From contig NZ_JBFRXN010000002.1 in assembly GCF_040947875.1 (NCBI RefSeq), forward strand, positions 1,240,001 to 1,304,000: a stretch of 64,000 nt of DNA. Reading direction: 5' to 3'. A program made the position numbers and the translations under genes. The DNA comes from Pseudomonas sp. MYb118 (GTDB lineage: Bacteria; Pseudomonadota; Gammaproteobacteria; Pseudomonadales; Pseudomonadaceae). Positions 25,813 through 35,121 of this stretch are shown here, in pieces (the stretch's first letter is position 1; every line of letters starts with the position of its first letter). The notes under the pieces were generated by a model. That model made no database searches. It was not told where the DNA came from and worked only from the letters and a program-made list of their open reading frames with translations.

Positions 25813-26916
25813 TTACAGCCTCACACTGGCAAACGTCGACTCATTGCGCGCCTGGCTCAGCGCCGACAGCGGTCCGGACAATGGCGACAGCACCAGCGCT
25901 TGCGGCAGTGGCATCAGTGCCACCTGCTGGGTGGTGTTGGAGCCGACGCGTTCGTCACGCGGCGGGATGCCGAAGTATTCGCGGTAGCACTTGGAGAAGT
26001 GCGGGGTGGACACGAAGCCACAGACCGACGCCACTTCGATGATCGACATCGGCGTTTGCTTGAGCAGCTGCCGCGCACGGATCAGGCGCAGCTTCAGGTA
26101 GTAACGCGACGGCGAGCAATGCAGGTATTTCTGGAACAGCCGTTCGAGCTGGCGACGGGACACGGCGACGTACACCGCCAGTTCGTCGAGGTCGATCGGC
26201 TCCTCGAGGTTGGCTTCCATCAGCGCGACAATTTCCTGCAGTTTCGGCTGGTTGGTGCCCAGCATGTGCTTGAGCGGTACGCGCTGGTGATCCTGTTCGT
26301 TGCGGATGCGCTCGTAGACGAACATCTCGGAAATCGCGGCCGACAGTTCGCGGCCGTGATCGCGGCTGATCAGGTGCAGCATCATGTCCAGCGGCGCGGT
26401 GCCGCCGGAGCTGGTGAAACGGTTACGGTCCAGGGTGAACAGTCGGGTGCTCATGGCCACGCGCGGGAAGGCTTCCTGCATCGAGGCCAGGCACTCCCAG
26501 TGCACGCTGCAATCGAAACCGTCGAGCAGGCCGGCGCAGGCCAGGGCCCAGCTGCCGGTGCAGACCGCGCCCAGGCGCTTGGACTGGCGCGCCTGGCTTT
26601 GCAGCCATGACACGTGTTCACGGGTCACGGTGCGTTGAATACCGATACCGCCGCAGACAATGATGGTGTCCATGGCCGGGGCTTTGTGCATGGAGGCGTC
26701 AGGGGTGATCTGCAGGCCGTCACTGGCCCAGACCTGGCCGCCATCGACGGTGAGCGTGGTCCAGCGATACAACTCGCGACCGGACAATTGGTTGGCCATG
26801 CGCAGGGGTTCTACGGCGGAGGCCAGGGAAATCAGCGTGAAATTGTCCAGCAGCAGAAAGCCGATGGATTGAGGCGCACGGTTCTGGGGTTGAGCCCCGG
26901 AGTTGAACGACGTCAT
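25813..26916 (-). CDS. gbdR: Glycine betaine / dimethylglycine-responsive AraC-family activator
   Basis: GbdR activates betaine, dimethylglycine and sarcosine catabolism and other choline-linked genes. The 367-residue protein has the DJ-1/PfpI-like sensory domain, beginning IGFLLLDNFTLISLASAVEP near residue 18, and a C-terminal AraC domain with YVAVSRRQLERLFQKYLHC near 255 and VASVCGFVSTPHFSKCYREY near 300. The length equals that of P. aeruginosa GbdR, and the sdaB-cbcXWV neighbours agree. Genes in this window that should respond include gbcA, gbcB, the dgc run, sdaB, cbcXWV and glyA-sox; this follows from P. aeruginosa work and is not read from binding sites here. Confidence 0.95.
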   Translation of the reverse strand: MTSFNSGAQPQNRAPQSIGFLLLDNFTLISLASAVEPLRMANQLSGRELYRWTTLTVDGGQVWASDGLQITPDASMHKAPAMDTIIVCGGIGIQRTVTREHVSWLQSQARQSKRLGAVCTGSWALACAGLLDGFDCSVHWECLASMQEAFPRVAMSTRLFTLDRNRFTSSGGTAPLDMMLHLISRDHGRELSAAISEMFVYERIRNEQDHQRVPLKHMLGTNQPKLQEIVALMEANLEEPIDLDELAVYVAVSRRQLERLFQKYLHCSPSRYYLKLRLIRARQLLKQTPMSIIEVASVCGFVSTPHFSKCYREYFGIPPRDERVGSNTTQQVALMPLPQALVLSPLSGPLSALSQARNESTFASVRL

Positions 26917-27442
26917 CGCGGTATCTCCTCACACAAAGCAGGTGATGGCCTCAGGCGGAGGCTCTTGTTATGGCCATCGTTCTCGCAGTGGAGACGGGCT
27001 TTGTAATGACAGAGCAAATGCCATGCCTAAACTTGAATGCGCGTTCAATAAATCCTGAAAACGACCTATGGACGTGTCTATATAAGCCGCGCCGCGAGTG
27101 GGGGTAATAAGTGCCATCAGCGCTGCGAAGTGTGCTGTCGCGAAGGGTGTGAGCAGTTCGGTAGCACTTGTGGGAAGGGGGCTGTGGGCAATCCGGGGAG
27201 AGTGTCACCCCAGGCGCGGGGGGATGGGTGGTTCACGCCGTGATTGTACCCGACCGGTGGCGGGGGCATTTATCTGTGAGCGACGCGCTAAAAGGTGGCG
27301 TGGATGAGCGCGGGTGTTCGATTTGCGCGCAGTTTTGACTGGTCTGACGCCATCGCGAGCAAGCTCGCTCCTACAGTTGATCTGCGATGTTCACAAATCC
27401 CTTGTGGGAGCGAGCCTGCTCGCGATGGGGGTCAACGCGATC
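26917..27442. other. Intergenic region between gbdR and sdaB
   Basis: No gene is convincing here. The stretch holds the gbdR upstream region, an inverted repeat TTGAA-N6-TTCAA at 27033-27048 that resembles a half-preserved BetI-type site, and the REP pair at 27351-27427. The sequence from about 27090 to 27300 is GC-rich without recognisable features. Confidence 0.6.
27351..27427. repeat. Mixed REP pair, outward-facing
   Basis: CATCGCGAGCAAGCTCGCTC is followed by a GTGGGAGCGAGCCTGCTCGC core about 30 bases on; the halves are of different subtypes. It directly follows the sdaB stop codon. Confidence 0.88.
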
Positions 27443-28819
27443 TCAACACTCCACCGCACTCACCGCCAACCCACCCCGCGATGTCTCTTTATATTTGTCA
27501 TGCATGTCCGCGCCGGTATCGCGCATGGTGCGGATCACCCGGTCCAGCGAGATGAAATGCTGGCCGTCGCCACGCAGAGCCATTTGTGCGGCGTTGATCG
27601 CCTTCACCGCGGCAATCGCGTTGCGCTCGATGCACGGCACCTGGACCAGGCCGCCCACCGGGTCGCAGGTCAGGCCGAGGTTGTGCTCCAGGCCGATTTC
27701 CGCGGCGTTGCACAATTGCTCCGGCGTCGCGCCGAGGATTTCCGCCAGCCCCGCCGCCGCCATGGCGCAGGCGGAACCGACTTCACCCTGGCAGCCGACT
27801 TCGGCGCCGGAAATCGAGGCGTTCTTCTTGCACAGGATGCCCACCGCCGCCGCACCGAGGAAGTAGTCGACCACGTTGGCGTCCGTCACCGCCTCGCTGA
27901 ACTTCATGAAGTAGTGCAACACCGCCGGGATGATCCCTGCCGCGCCATTGGTCGGTGCCGTGACCATGCGCCCACCGGCGGCGTTTTCTTCGTTGACCGC
28001 CAGGGCATACAGGTTGACCCACTCCATGGCGCTCAAGGTCGAGCCGATCACGTTGGGCTTGTTCAGCTCCTGCAAACTGCGGTGCAACTTGGCCGCGCGC
28101 CGGCGCACATTCAGCCCGCCGGGCAGGATGCCCTCGTGCTTGAGGCCGTGTTCGACGCAATCCTGCATGGCCCGCCAGAGTTTCATCAGGCCGGCGCGGA
28201 TTTCTTCCTCGCTGCGCCACACCCGCTCATTGGCCATCATCAGTTCGGCCACCCGCAGGTTGTGGCGCTTGCACAGTTCCAGCAGCTCGACGGCGCTGGA
28301 AAAGTCGTAAGGCAGTTCGGTGCGGTCCAGGTCGACCACGCCACTGCTGGCCTGGGCCTCATCGACGACAAAGCCGCCGCCGACGGAATAGTAGGTGTCG
28401 CGATGCAGCTCGCCGTCATCGCCCTCGGCCACCAGGGTCATGGCATTGGGGTGAAACGGCAGGTTCTCATCTATAAGCAGCATGTCCCGCGCCCAGATGA
28501 ACGGCACCGGCAGGCGCCCGTCGAGCAGCAGCGTGTCGGTTTCGCGCAAGGTGGCGATGCGGATGCCGATTTGCGACGGGTCGATCGCATCCGGCCACTC
28601 GCCCATCAGGCCCATGATCACCGCATTGTCGCTACCGTGGCCGATGCCGGTGGCCGACAACGAGCCATACAACCGGACCTCGACCCGCCGCACCTGTTCC
28701 AGCCGCCCCTGCTCGCGCAAACCCTGCACGAACAGCGCGGCGGCGCGCATCGGCCCGACGGTGTGCGAGCTGGAAGGACCGATGCCGATTTTGAACAGGT
28801 CGAAAACGCTGATAGCCAT
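27443..28819 (-). CDS. sdaB: L-serine dehydratase (iron-sulfur type)
   Basis: SdaB deaminates L-serine to pyruvate with an oxygen-sensitive [4Fe-4S] cluster. The 458-residue single-chain enzyme starts [20 protein letters not shown], whose [14 protein letters not shown] is the family hallmark, and has the cluster cysteines in [19 protein letters not shown], then SACAMAAAG near residue 340 and [12 protein letters not shown] near 388. Start 28819 was preferred over 28888 because the hallmark begins there. It is the exit step that turns glycine-derived serine into pyruvate and is GbdR-dependent in P. aeruginosa. It diverges from cbcXWV. Confidence 0.96.
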   Translation of the reverse strand: MAISVFDLFKIGIGPSSSHTVGPMRAAALFVQGLREQGRLEQVRRVEVRLYGSLSATGIGHGSDNAVIMGLMGEWPDAIDPSQIGIRIATLRETDTLLLDGRLPVPFIWARDMLLIDENLPFHPNAMTLVAEGDDGELHRDTYYSVGGGFVVDEAQASSGVVDLDRTELPYDFSSAVELLELCKRHNLRVAELMMANERVWRSEEEIRAGLMKLWRAMQDCVEHGLKHEGILPGGLNVRRRAAKLHRSLQELNKPNVIGSTLSAMEWVNLYALAVNEENAAGGRMVTAPTNGAAGIIPAVLHYFMKFSEAVTDANVVDYFLGAAAVGILCKKNASISGAEVGCQGEVGSACAMAAAGLAEILGATPEQLCNAAEIGLEHNLGLTCDPVGGLVQVPCIERNAIAAVKAINAAQMALRGDGQHFISLDRVIRTMRDTGADMHDKYKETSRGGLAVSAVEC

Positions 28820-29256
28820 GGCTGCCGAACTCCTGGATGTGCCATTTCCAGGCGCAAAAGCGCCCGGTGACGGAGCTGCTACGCTCAAGCTGCAATCCGC
28901 CGAGATGGCCGCATCATCGGGCTTTTGGGTTGTCGTGCGACGTCTCGAACCGACGCACTCATGTCCAGCAACGCCGCTGGCGTTTTACGCCATGTTTCGC
29001 CGCTTTTTTGCGGCGCAGCGGGGCAAAAGGACCTGAAAAAATCTGTAAACGACGTCACCGACACTGGATGCGACCATCCCTGTACTGGTTACGACGCCCC
29101 CTGTAGGCGTCAGATTTTCACTGGTACATGATCTTATTCGACTCGATTGCAGGCGCTGCGGTAAGAGCTGTCACAAGAACGCCACCCAACCGCAACCCAT
29201 AAGTGCGGTGGTCCCAGTCGGAACACTGCCAAAAAAAAACACCAAGGAGTCCATTC
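28820..29256. other. Divergent sdaB / cbcX control region
   Basis: About 440 bases without a gene. It contains inverted repeats CGCCGC-T6-GCGGCG (28998-29015) and GACGCC-N7-GGCGTC (29093-29111). GbdR would be expected to act here on both genes, but I cannot identify its site with confidence from one copy. Confidence 0.5.
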
Positions 29257-30207
29257 ATGAAAGGTTCCCCGTCGTTGTTGTTGGCCGCCATGCTCAGCCT
29301 GCCGTTATTGGCACAAGCTGCAGAACCCGCACAATGCAATACCGTGAACTTCTCCGATGTCGGCTGGACCGACATCACCGCGACAACCGCCACCACCAGC
29401 GTCGTGCTCAACGCCCTGGGCTACAAGACCAAGACCACGATGATTTCCGTGCCGGTGACCTACAAGTCCCTGGCCGACGGCAAGAACATGGACGTTTTCC
29501 TCGGCAACTGGATGCCGACCATGGAAAACGACATCAAGGCCTACCGCGACGCCGGCACTGTGGAAACCGTGCGCACCAACCTCAAGGGCGCCAAGTACAC
29601 CCTCGCCGTGCCCCAGGCTCTGTACGACAAAGGCCTGCATGATTTTGCCGACATCGCCAAGTTCAAGAAGGAACTGGACGGCAAGATCTACGGCATCGAG
29701 CCCGGCAACGACGGCAACCGCCTGATCCAGAGCATGATCGACAAGAACGCCTTTGGCCTCAAAGACGCCGGCTTCAAGGTCGTCGAGTCCAGCGAAGCGG
29801 GCATGCTGTCGCAGGTCGACCGCGCACAGAAACGCGACACCGCCGTGGTCTTCCTCGGCTGGGCGCCGCATCCGATGAACAAACGCTTCAAGATCCAGTA
29901 CCTCACCGGCGGCGACGACTTCTTTGGCCCGGATTTCGGTGCCGCCACCGTGGCGACCAACACCCGCAAGGGTTACGCCGAGGAATGCAGCAACGTGGGC
30001 CAACTGCTGAAAAACCTGGAGTTCACGGTCGACATGGAAAGCGAACTCATGGGCAACATCCTGGACGACAAGATGAAGCCTGACGCGGCCGCCAAAGCCT
30101 GGCTGAAAAAGAACCCACAGGTGCTCGATACCTGGCTCGCTGGCGTGACCACCACTGACGGTAAACCTGGCCTGGAGGCCGTGAAAGCCAAGCTCAACCA
30201 GCCTTGA
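29257..30207 (+). CDS. cbcX: Choline-binding periplasmic protein of the CbcXWV transporter
   Basis: The 316-residue OpuAC-family protein has a signal peptide (MKGSPSLLLAAMLSLPLLAQA) and ligand-pocket segments VGWTDITATTA, FLGNWMPTMEND and GWAPHPMNKRF, homologous to CaiX at 20.1 kb. It delivers choline, and less well betaine or carnitine, to CbcW/CbcV. AAGGAG lies nine bases before the ATG. It is first in the cbcXWV operon, and a hairpin follows it before cbcW. Confidence 0.95.
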   Translation: MKGSPSLLLAAMLSLPLLAQAAEPAQCNTVNFSDVGWTDITATTATTSVVLNALGYKTKTTMISVPVTYKSLADGKNMDVFLGNWMPTMENDIKAYRDAGTVETVRTNLKGAKYTLAVPQALYDKGLHDFADIAKFKKELDGKIYGIEPGNDGNRLIQSMIDKNAFGLKDAGFKVVESSEAGMLSQVDRAQKRDTAVVFLGWAPHPMNKRFKIQYLTGGDDFFGPDFGAATVATNTRKGYAEECSNVGQLLKNLEFTVDMESELMGNILDDKMKPDAAAKAWLKKNPQVLDTWLAGVTTTDGKPGLEAVKAKLNQP

Positions 30208-30226
30208 GTTAAAGAGCATCGCTTAT

Positions 30227-30251
30227 GCCGGGCGGCTCAGGCCGTCCGGGC
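30227..30251 (+). terminator. Attenuator-like hairpin between cbcX and cbcW
   Basis: GCCGGGCGGC (30227-30236) can pair with GCCGTCCGGGC (30241-30251) over a short loop; a T-containing TGTTTATTT follows. It would reduce read-through so that the binding protein is made in excess over the permease. Confidence 0.55.
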
Positions 30252-30284
30252 TGTTTATTTCCTTGCATGCGGACGTTCACTACC

Positions 30285-31130
30285 ATGCTGATTGATCAGA
30301 AAATACCTCTAGGCCAGTACATTGCAGGCTTCGTTGAATGGTTGACGCAACACGGCGCCAACACCTTCGACGCCATCGCCGTGTCACTGGAAACGATGAT
30401 CCACGGCGTGACGTTTGCGCTCACCTGGTTCAACCCGCTGGTCTTGATCGGGCTTATCGCGCTACTGGCGCATTTCATCCAACGCAAATGGGGCCTGACC
30501 GTCTTCGTCATCGCTTCCTTTCTACTGATCCTCAATCTGGGTTACTGGCAGGAGACCATGGAAACCCTCGCCCAGGTGCTGTTCGCCACCTTGGTCTGCG
30601 TGGTCATCGGCGTGCCGCTGGGCATTATTGCCGCGCACAAACCGATGTTCTTTACCCTCATGCGACCGGTACTCGATCTGATGCAGACCGTACCGACCTT
30701 CGTATACCTCATTCCTACCCTGACCCTCTTCGGGCTGGGTGTGGTCCCAGGCCTGATTTCGACGGTGGTGTTTGCGATTGCCGCGCCCATCCGCCTGACC
30801 TACCTGGGTATCCGCGATGTGCCACAGGAACTGATGGACGCCGGCAAGGCCTTCGGCTGCTCGCGACGTCAACTGCTGACCAGGATCGAACTGCCCCACG
30901 CCATGCCGAGCATCGCGGCGGGCATCACCCAGTGCATCATGCTGTCGTTGTCGATGGTGGTGATCGCGGCACTGGTGGGCGCCGACGGACTCGGCAAACC
31001 GGTGGTCAACGCACTGAACACTGCTGATATCGCCCTGGGCTTCGAAGCCGGCCTGGCGATCGTACTGCTGGCGATCATGCTCGACCGTATCTGCAAACAA
31101 CCCGACGCCAAAGTAGGGGGTGACGCATGA
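30285..31130 (+). CDS. cbcW: Choline ABC transporter permease
   Basis: The 281-residue OpuAB/ProW-type inner-membrane protein has about six hydrophobic segments between residues 35 and 270. The permease-ATPase coupling loop DAGKAFGCSRRQLLTRIELPHAMPSIAAG lies near residue 185, followed by GADGLGKPVV. The start at 30285 (MLIDQKIPLG) is my choice by family resemblance, since no strong ribosome site is visible; an ATG at 30267 in frame is the alternative. The stop overlaps the cbcV start by four bases. Confidence 0.93.
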   Translation: MLIDQKIPLGQYIAGFVEWLTQHGANTFDAIAVSLETMIHGVTFALTWFNPLVLIGLIALLAHFIQRKWGLTVFVIASFLLILNLGYWQETMETLAQVLFATLVCVVIGVPLGIIAAHKPMFFTLMRPVLDLMQTVPTFVYLIPTLTLFGLGVVPGLISTVVFAIAAPIRLTYLGIRDVPQELMDAGKAFGCSRRQLLTRIELPHAMPSIAAGITQCIMLSLSMVVIAALVGADGLGKPVVNALNTADIALGFEAGLAIVLLAIMLDRICKQPDAKVGGDA

Positions 31131-32305
31131 GCATAATTCGCTTCGAAGACGTCGATGTAATCTTCACCAAGGATCCACGCGAGGCGCTCAAGCTGCTGGA
31201 TCAGGGCATGACCCGTAACGAGATCCTGAAAAAGACCGGGCAGATCGTCGGCGTGGAAAAGGCCAGCCTGGACATCGAGAAAGGTGAAATCTGCGTGCTG
31301 ATGGGCCTGTCCGGTTCCGGCAAGTCCAGCCTGCTGCGCTGCATCAACGGCCTCAACACCGTCAGCCGCGGCAAGCTGTTCGTCGAGCACGAAGGCCGGC
31401 AGATCGACATTGCCTCCTGCACCGCCGCCGAGCTGAAGATGATGCGCACCAAGCGCATTGCCATGGTGTTCCAGAAGTTCGCCCTGATGCCCTGGCTGAC
31501 GGTGCGCGAGAACATCAGCTTCGGCCTGGAAATGCAGGGCCGCCCGGAAAAGGACCGCAAGAAACTGGTCGATGAAAAACTCGAACTGGTGGGCCTGACC
31601 CAATGGCGCAACAAGAAGCCCGACGAGCTCTCCGGCGGCATGCAGCAGCGTGTCGGCCTGGCCCGCGCGCTGGCGATGGACGCTGACATCCTGTTGATGG
31701 ACGAACCGTTCTCGGCCCTCGACCCGCTGATCCGCCAGGGTCTGCAGGACGAACTGCTGGAACTGCAACGCAAGCTGAGCAAGACCATCGTGTTCGTCAG
31801 CCACGACCTCGACGAGGCCCTGAAGCTGGGCAGCCGCATCGCGATCATGAAAGACGGGCGGATCATCCAGTACAGCAAGCCGGAAGAAATCGTGCTGAAC
31901 CCGGCGGACGACTACGTGCGTACCTTTGTCGCCCACACCAACCCGCTGAACGTGTTGTGCGGCCGCAGCCTGATGCGCACCCTGGACAACTGCAAACGCA
32001 TCAACGGCTCGGTGTGCCTCGACCCGGGTGGCGACTCCTGGCTGGACCTGGCCGAAGGCAACACCATCAAGGGTGCCCGCCAGAACGGCTCGACCCTGGA
32101 CCTGCAGAACTGGGCGCCGGGGCAAGCAGTGGAAGGCCTGGGCCGCCGACCGACGCTGGTGGATTCGAGCATCGGCATGCGCGATGCGTTGCAGATCCGC
32201 TACCAGACCGGCAACAAGCTGGTGCTGCACGACAACAACAAGGTGGTGGGGATTCTTGGCGACAGCGAGCTGTATCACGCGTTGCTGGGCAAGAACCTGG
32301 GGTAA
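31127..32305 (+). CDS. cbcV: Choline ABC transporter ATPase
   Basis: The 392-residue OpuAA/ProV-type protein has the N-terminal extension typical of quaternary-amine importers (KDPREALKLLDQGMTRNEIL), Walker A GLSGSGKSS near residue 62, the signature LSGGMQQRVGLARALA near 170 and Walker B ILLMDEPFSALDP near 191. A C-terminal single CBS-like module follows, RPTLVDSSIGMRDALQIR and beyond. In P. aeruginosa the CbcWV core serves three binding proteins, CbcX, CaiX and BetX, so this gene also matters for carnitine uptake. A strong terminator follows. Confidence 0.95.
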   Translation: MSIIRFEDVDVIFTKDPREALKLLDQGMTRNEILKKTGQIVGVEKASLDIEKGEICVLMGLSGSGKSSLLRCINGLNTVSRGKLFVEHEGRQIDIASCTAAELKMMRTKRIAMVFQKFALMPWLTVRENISFGLEMQGRPEKDRKKLVDEKLELVGLTQWRNKKPDELSGGMQQRVGLARALAMDADILLMDEPFSALDPLIRQGLQDELLELQRKLSKTIVFVSHDLDEALKLGSRIAIMKDGRIIQYSKPEEIVLNPADDYVRTFVAHTNPLNVLCGRSLMRTLDNCKRINGSVCLDPGGDSWLDLAEGNTIKGARQNGSTLDLQNWAPGQAVEGLGRRPTLVDSSIGMRDALQIRYQTGNKLVLHDNNKVVGILGDSELYHALLGKNLG

Positions 32306-32317
32306 GGCCACAGATGC

Positions 32318-32347
32318 AAAAACGCCGCGAGAGATCGCGGCGTTTTT
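32318..32347 (+). terminator. Rho-independent terminator of cbcXWV
   Basis: A perfect 13-bp stem AAAAACGCCGCGA / TCGCGGCGTTTTT with a GAGA tetraloop lies 12 bases after the cbcV stop. The A- and T-runs on both sides would let it work in either direction. Confidence 0.95.
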
Positions 32348-32373
32348 GTTTGTACGGACAACTCTGAAGAACC

Positions 32374-32464
32374 GATCGCGAGCAGGCTCGCTCCCACAAT
32401 GGATCAGTTTGAACACAGGTTTTGTGAACGACCCAAAACCTGTGGGAGCGAGCCTGCTCGCGAT
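32374..32464. repeat. REP pair, outward-facing
   Basis: GATCGCGAGCAGGCTCGCTC and GGGAGCGAGCCTGCTCGCGA about 50 bases apart, between the convergent cbcV and betT genes. Confidence 0.9.
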
Positions 32465-32480
32465 AAAACGACTCGGTGCT

Positions 32481-34142
32481 TCAGGCAGAAACCCCATCAC
32501 GACTCACCGCCGCTCGCGAAGGCTCCATGTCCAGCTCGGTCAGCAACTCGTTGAACCCACGACGACTGCGCGCCGCCAGTTCGGCCTGCTCCAGTTCCGC
32601 CTGCTGGTCCTGGCGCATGGCCTTGTGCAAGCCGAACATGAAACACACCAGCACCACCGAGAACGGCAAACCAGCCAATACCACCATGGTCTGCATGGCT
32701 TCGAAGTTGCCGGCGAACAGCAGGCCGATGGTCACCAGGGTGATCACCACCGACCAGAAGATCCGCAGCCAGTGCGGGGCGTCTTCGTCGACGGTGCCGC
32801 CCTTGCAGGAAAGGTTGGCCATCATCACCGCGCCGGAATCCGCCGGGGTCAGGAACAGCACGAAGCCGACGAAGATCGACACGCCGATCACCACTTTCGA
32901 CGCCGGGTAATGCTCCAGCAACTGGTAGATCGCCATGGACGGCTGTTCCAGTGCGGTTTTGCCCAGTTCGACCGCGCCGTGGTTCATCACCAGGTCCAGC
33001 GCCGAGTTGCCGAAGATCGACAGCCACGCCAGGGTGAAGCCCAACGGAATCAGCAGCACGCCGGCCACCAGTTCACGCACGGTGCGACCACGGGAAATGC
33101 GCGCGATGAACATGCCTACGAATGGCGCCCAGGAAATCCACCAGGCCCAGTAGAACAGGGTCCACAGGCCCAGCCAGCGGTCGGACTTGGCGCTGTCGCC
33201 GGTGTAGACGTACAGGTCGAAAGTCTTGAGCACCACACCGTTGAGGTAGTCGCCGATGTTCTGCACGAAGCCGTTGAGCAGGTGCAGGGTCGGGCCAAAC
33301 AGCAGCACGAAGATCAGCAGGCCGCTGAACAGGATGATGTTGAGGTTGGACAGGCGGCGAATGCCGTTTTCCACGCCCGACACGGCAGCGATGGTCGCCA
33401 CGGTGCTCATCACGATGATCACGATCAGCAGGTTGGTGTTGCTGTGCTGCATGCCGAACAGGTTTTCCAGGCCCGACGACACTTGCAGCGAACCGATCCC
33501 CAGGTTCGTCACCAGCCCCAGCAGCGTGACGAACATGCCGAAGCCGTCCACCGCGTGCCCGGCCGCGCCCTTGACCCAGCGCTCGCCCACCAGCGGGTAC
33601 AGCGCCGAACGCAGCGCCAGCGGCTGGTTGTGCCGGTAGGCAAAGTAGGCCACGGCCAACCCGACCAGCGCATAGATCGCCCAACCATGCAGGCCCCAAT
33701 GCAGGAACGTCACCTGCACCGCCTGGCGCGCTGCCTGGTTGCTGCCGGCCACGCCCTCGGGCGGGTTGAAGAAATGGTCCAGCGGCTCGGAAGCGCCAAA
33801 GTACAACAGCGAAATGCCGATGCCCGAGGAAAACAGCATCCCCGCCCAGGCGCCATAGCTGAAGTCCGGGGTATCGTCCTTGCTGCCCAGTTTCAGTTTG
33901 CCGTAGGAGGAAAACGCCAGGCCGACGACAAAAATCAGGTAGGCGGCGATCACCACCATGTAGTACCAGCCGAAGCTGCGCGACAGCCAGGCTTGCGCTG
34001 TACCGAGCATTCGCCCCGCCTCCTGGGGGGCGATGATCAGGATGGCGGTCAACAACAGGATCAGCGCGGTCGAGGTGTAGAACACCCAACCGTTGACCGT
34101 CACCTTCGTGGGTGGGGTCTTTATCAGGGCAGCAGAACTCAT
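32481..34142 (-). CDS. betT: BCCT-family choline/betaine transporter
   Basis: The 553-residue protein has the twelve-helix BCCT core: GMLFSSGIGISLLYFGASEP near residue 105, HWGLHGWAIYALVGLAVAY near 150 and the hallmark FYWAWWISWAPFVGMFIARI then SRGRTVRE near 350. After the last helix only about 50 cytoplasmic residues remain, far fewer than the long osmosensory tail of E. coli BetT, so it is probably a constitutively active, catabolic carrier. Start 34142 (MSSAALIKTPP) fits the family. It diverges from betI over a shared palindromic operator, arguing for choline-relieved repression and choline as substrate. Confidence 0.88.
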   Translation of the reverse strand: MSSAALIKTPPTKVTVNGWVFYTSTALILLLTAILIIAPQEAGRMLGTAQAWLSRSFGWYYMVVIAAYLIFVVGLAFSSYGKLKLGSKDDTPDFSYGAWAGMLFSSGIGISLLYFGASEPLDHFFNPPEGVAGSNQAARQAVQVTFLHWGLHGWAIYALVGLAVAYFAYRHNQPLALRSALYPLVGERWVKGAAGHAVDGFGMFVTLLGLVTNLGIGSLQVSSGLENLFGMQHSNTNLLIVIIVMSTVATIAAVSGVENGIRRLSNLNIILFSGLLIFVLLFGPTLHLLNGFVQNIGDYLNGVVLKTFDLYVYTGDSAKSDRWLGLWTLFYWAWWISWAPFVGMFIARISRGRTVRELVAGVLLIPLGFTLAWLSIFGNSALDLVMNHGAVELGKTALEQPSMAIYQLLEHYPASKVVIGVSIFVGFVLFLTPADSGAVMMANLSCKGGTVDEDAPHWLRIFWSVVITLVTIGLLFAGNFEAMQTMVVLAGLPFSVVLVCFMFGLHKAMRQDQQAELEQAELAARSRRGFNELLTELDMEPSRAAVSRDGVSA

Positions 34143-34465
34143 GACACAGATGCTCCGGGCAATGCAGCAAAAGAACACAAGGCAAACGCGGTACCCGACC
34201 AATCGGTTAGTGGGCAGCCGACCGGCGGGTGTTATAAAGACATCCCGAAAAAAGCCCGAAGCCTGCAGACGCTTGCGCGCGCTGGTTTCGAGCCTTTTTG
34301 GGTGTCGGTTTTATCGCCCTCTACAGATTGGAAAAACCGGCAGGGAGCGACGATTTGTCGCAGAGCTTATTCTTTGTTGATTGAACGTTCAATCAAAACA
34401 AAATAGACTGGCCTCAAGCCGGTAGTCGTTTGACGTCTGCCGAAAAGGCCCAAGGAGATGTGCAG
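34143..34465. other. Divergent betT / betI control region
   Basis: About 320 bases without a gene. The right half holds the BetI-type palindrome and both promoters described in the next entry. From 34200 to 34340 I see nothing specific beyond an A-rich stretch at 34235-34260. Confidence 0.7.
34377..34409 (+). promoter_or_regulatory. BetI-type operator with overlapping divergent promoters
   Basis: A perfect 20-bp palindrome with half-site TTGATTGAAC occupies 34377-34396, the pattern expected for the TetR-family repressor BetI. It overlaps a betI promoter read as TTGAAC (34381-34386), 17 bases, TAGACT (34404-34409). By symmetry the same TTGAAC on the minus strand gives a betT promoter, 17 bases from a weaker TAAGCT. 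One BetI dimer of dimers could thus block both directions until choline is present. Confidence 0.85.
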
Positions 34466-35059
34466 ATGCCCAAGGTCGGTATGCAACCCATCCGCCGCCA
34501 GCAATTGATCGAAGCCACGCTGCTGGCGGTCGATCAGGTCGGGATGGGGGACGCCAGCATTGCGCTGATCGCCCGTTTGGCCGGTGTCTCGAATGGCATC
34601 ATCAGTCACTACTTTCAGGACAAGAACGGCCTGATCGCTGCCACCGCGCAGTACCTGATGACTGTCCTGGCCGAGAATGTCACCGCGCGCCGTCAGGCGC
34701 TGACAGATGACAGCCCGCGGGCGCATCTGCAGGTGATCATCGAAGGCAACTTCGACGCCAGCCAGGTCAATGGCCCGGCAATGAAAACCTGGCTGGCCTT
34801 CTGGGCCACCAGCATGCACCACCCGTCTTTGCACAGGTTGCAGCGGATCAACGATCACCGTCTGTATTCCAACCTGTGCTGCCAGTTCCGCCGCGAACTG
34901 CCGCTCGATGATGCGCGCAGTGCAGCCCGGGGCCTGGCAGCGTTGATTGACGGTTTGTGGTTGCGCGGCGCGCTGTCGGGAGACGCTTTCGACACCGAGC
35001 AGGCGCACCGGATCGCTTACGAATACATGGATTTCCAACTGGCCAAGCGGGTGAGTTAG
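34466..35059 (+). CDS. betI: TetR-family choline-responsive repressor
   Basis: The 197-residue regulator begins [26 protein letters not shown] and has the TetR helix-turn-helix [28 protein letters not shown] near residue 32. The C-terminal choline-binding domain ([20 protein letters not shown] near residue 100) is rich in aromatics as in BetI. AAGGAG eight bases upstream fixes the start at 34466 rather than 34430. It precedes betB and betA and represses betIBA and probably betT via the palindrome at 34377-34396. Confidence 0.95.
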   Translation: MPKVGMQPIRRQQLIEATLLAVDQVGMGDASIALIARLAGVSNGIISHYFQDKNGLIAATAQYLMTVLAENVTARRQALTDDSPRAHLQVIIEGNFDASQVNGPAMKTWLAFWATSMHHPSLHRLQRINDHRLYSNLCCQFRRELPLDDARSAARGLAALIDGLWLRGALSGDAFDTEQAHRIAYEYMDFQLAKRVS

Positions 35060-35121
35060 AGCACACCTAGAACGCTCAACACCCGATTCGAGCCAATCAC
35101 TGATGCACTTGCGAGGACTTT

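Noticed and set aside
32028..34406. Open frame of about 790 codons on the plus strand opposite betT
   Set aside because: Antisense to betT, with a low-complexity Gln/His-rich translation; betT has full BCCT motifs and a proper promoter.
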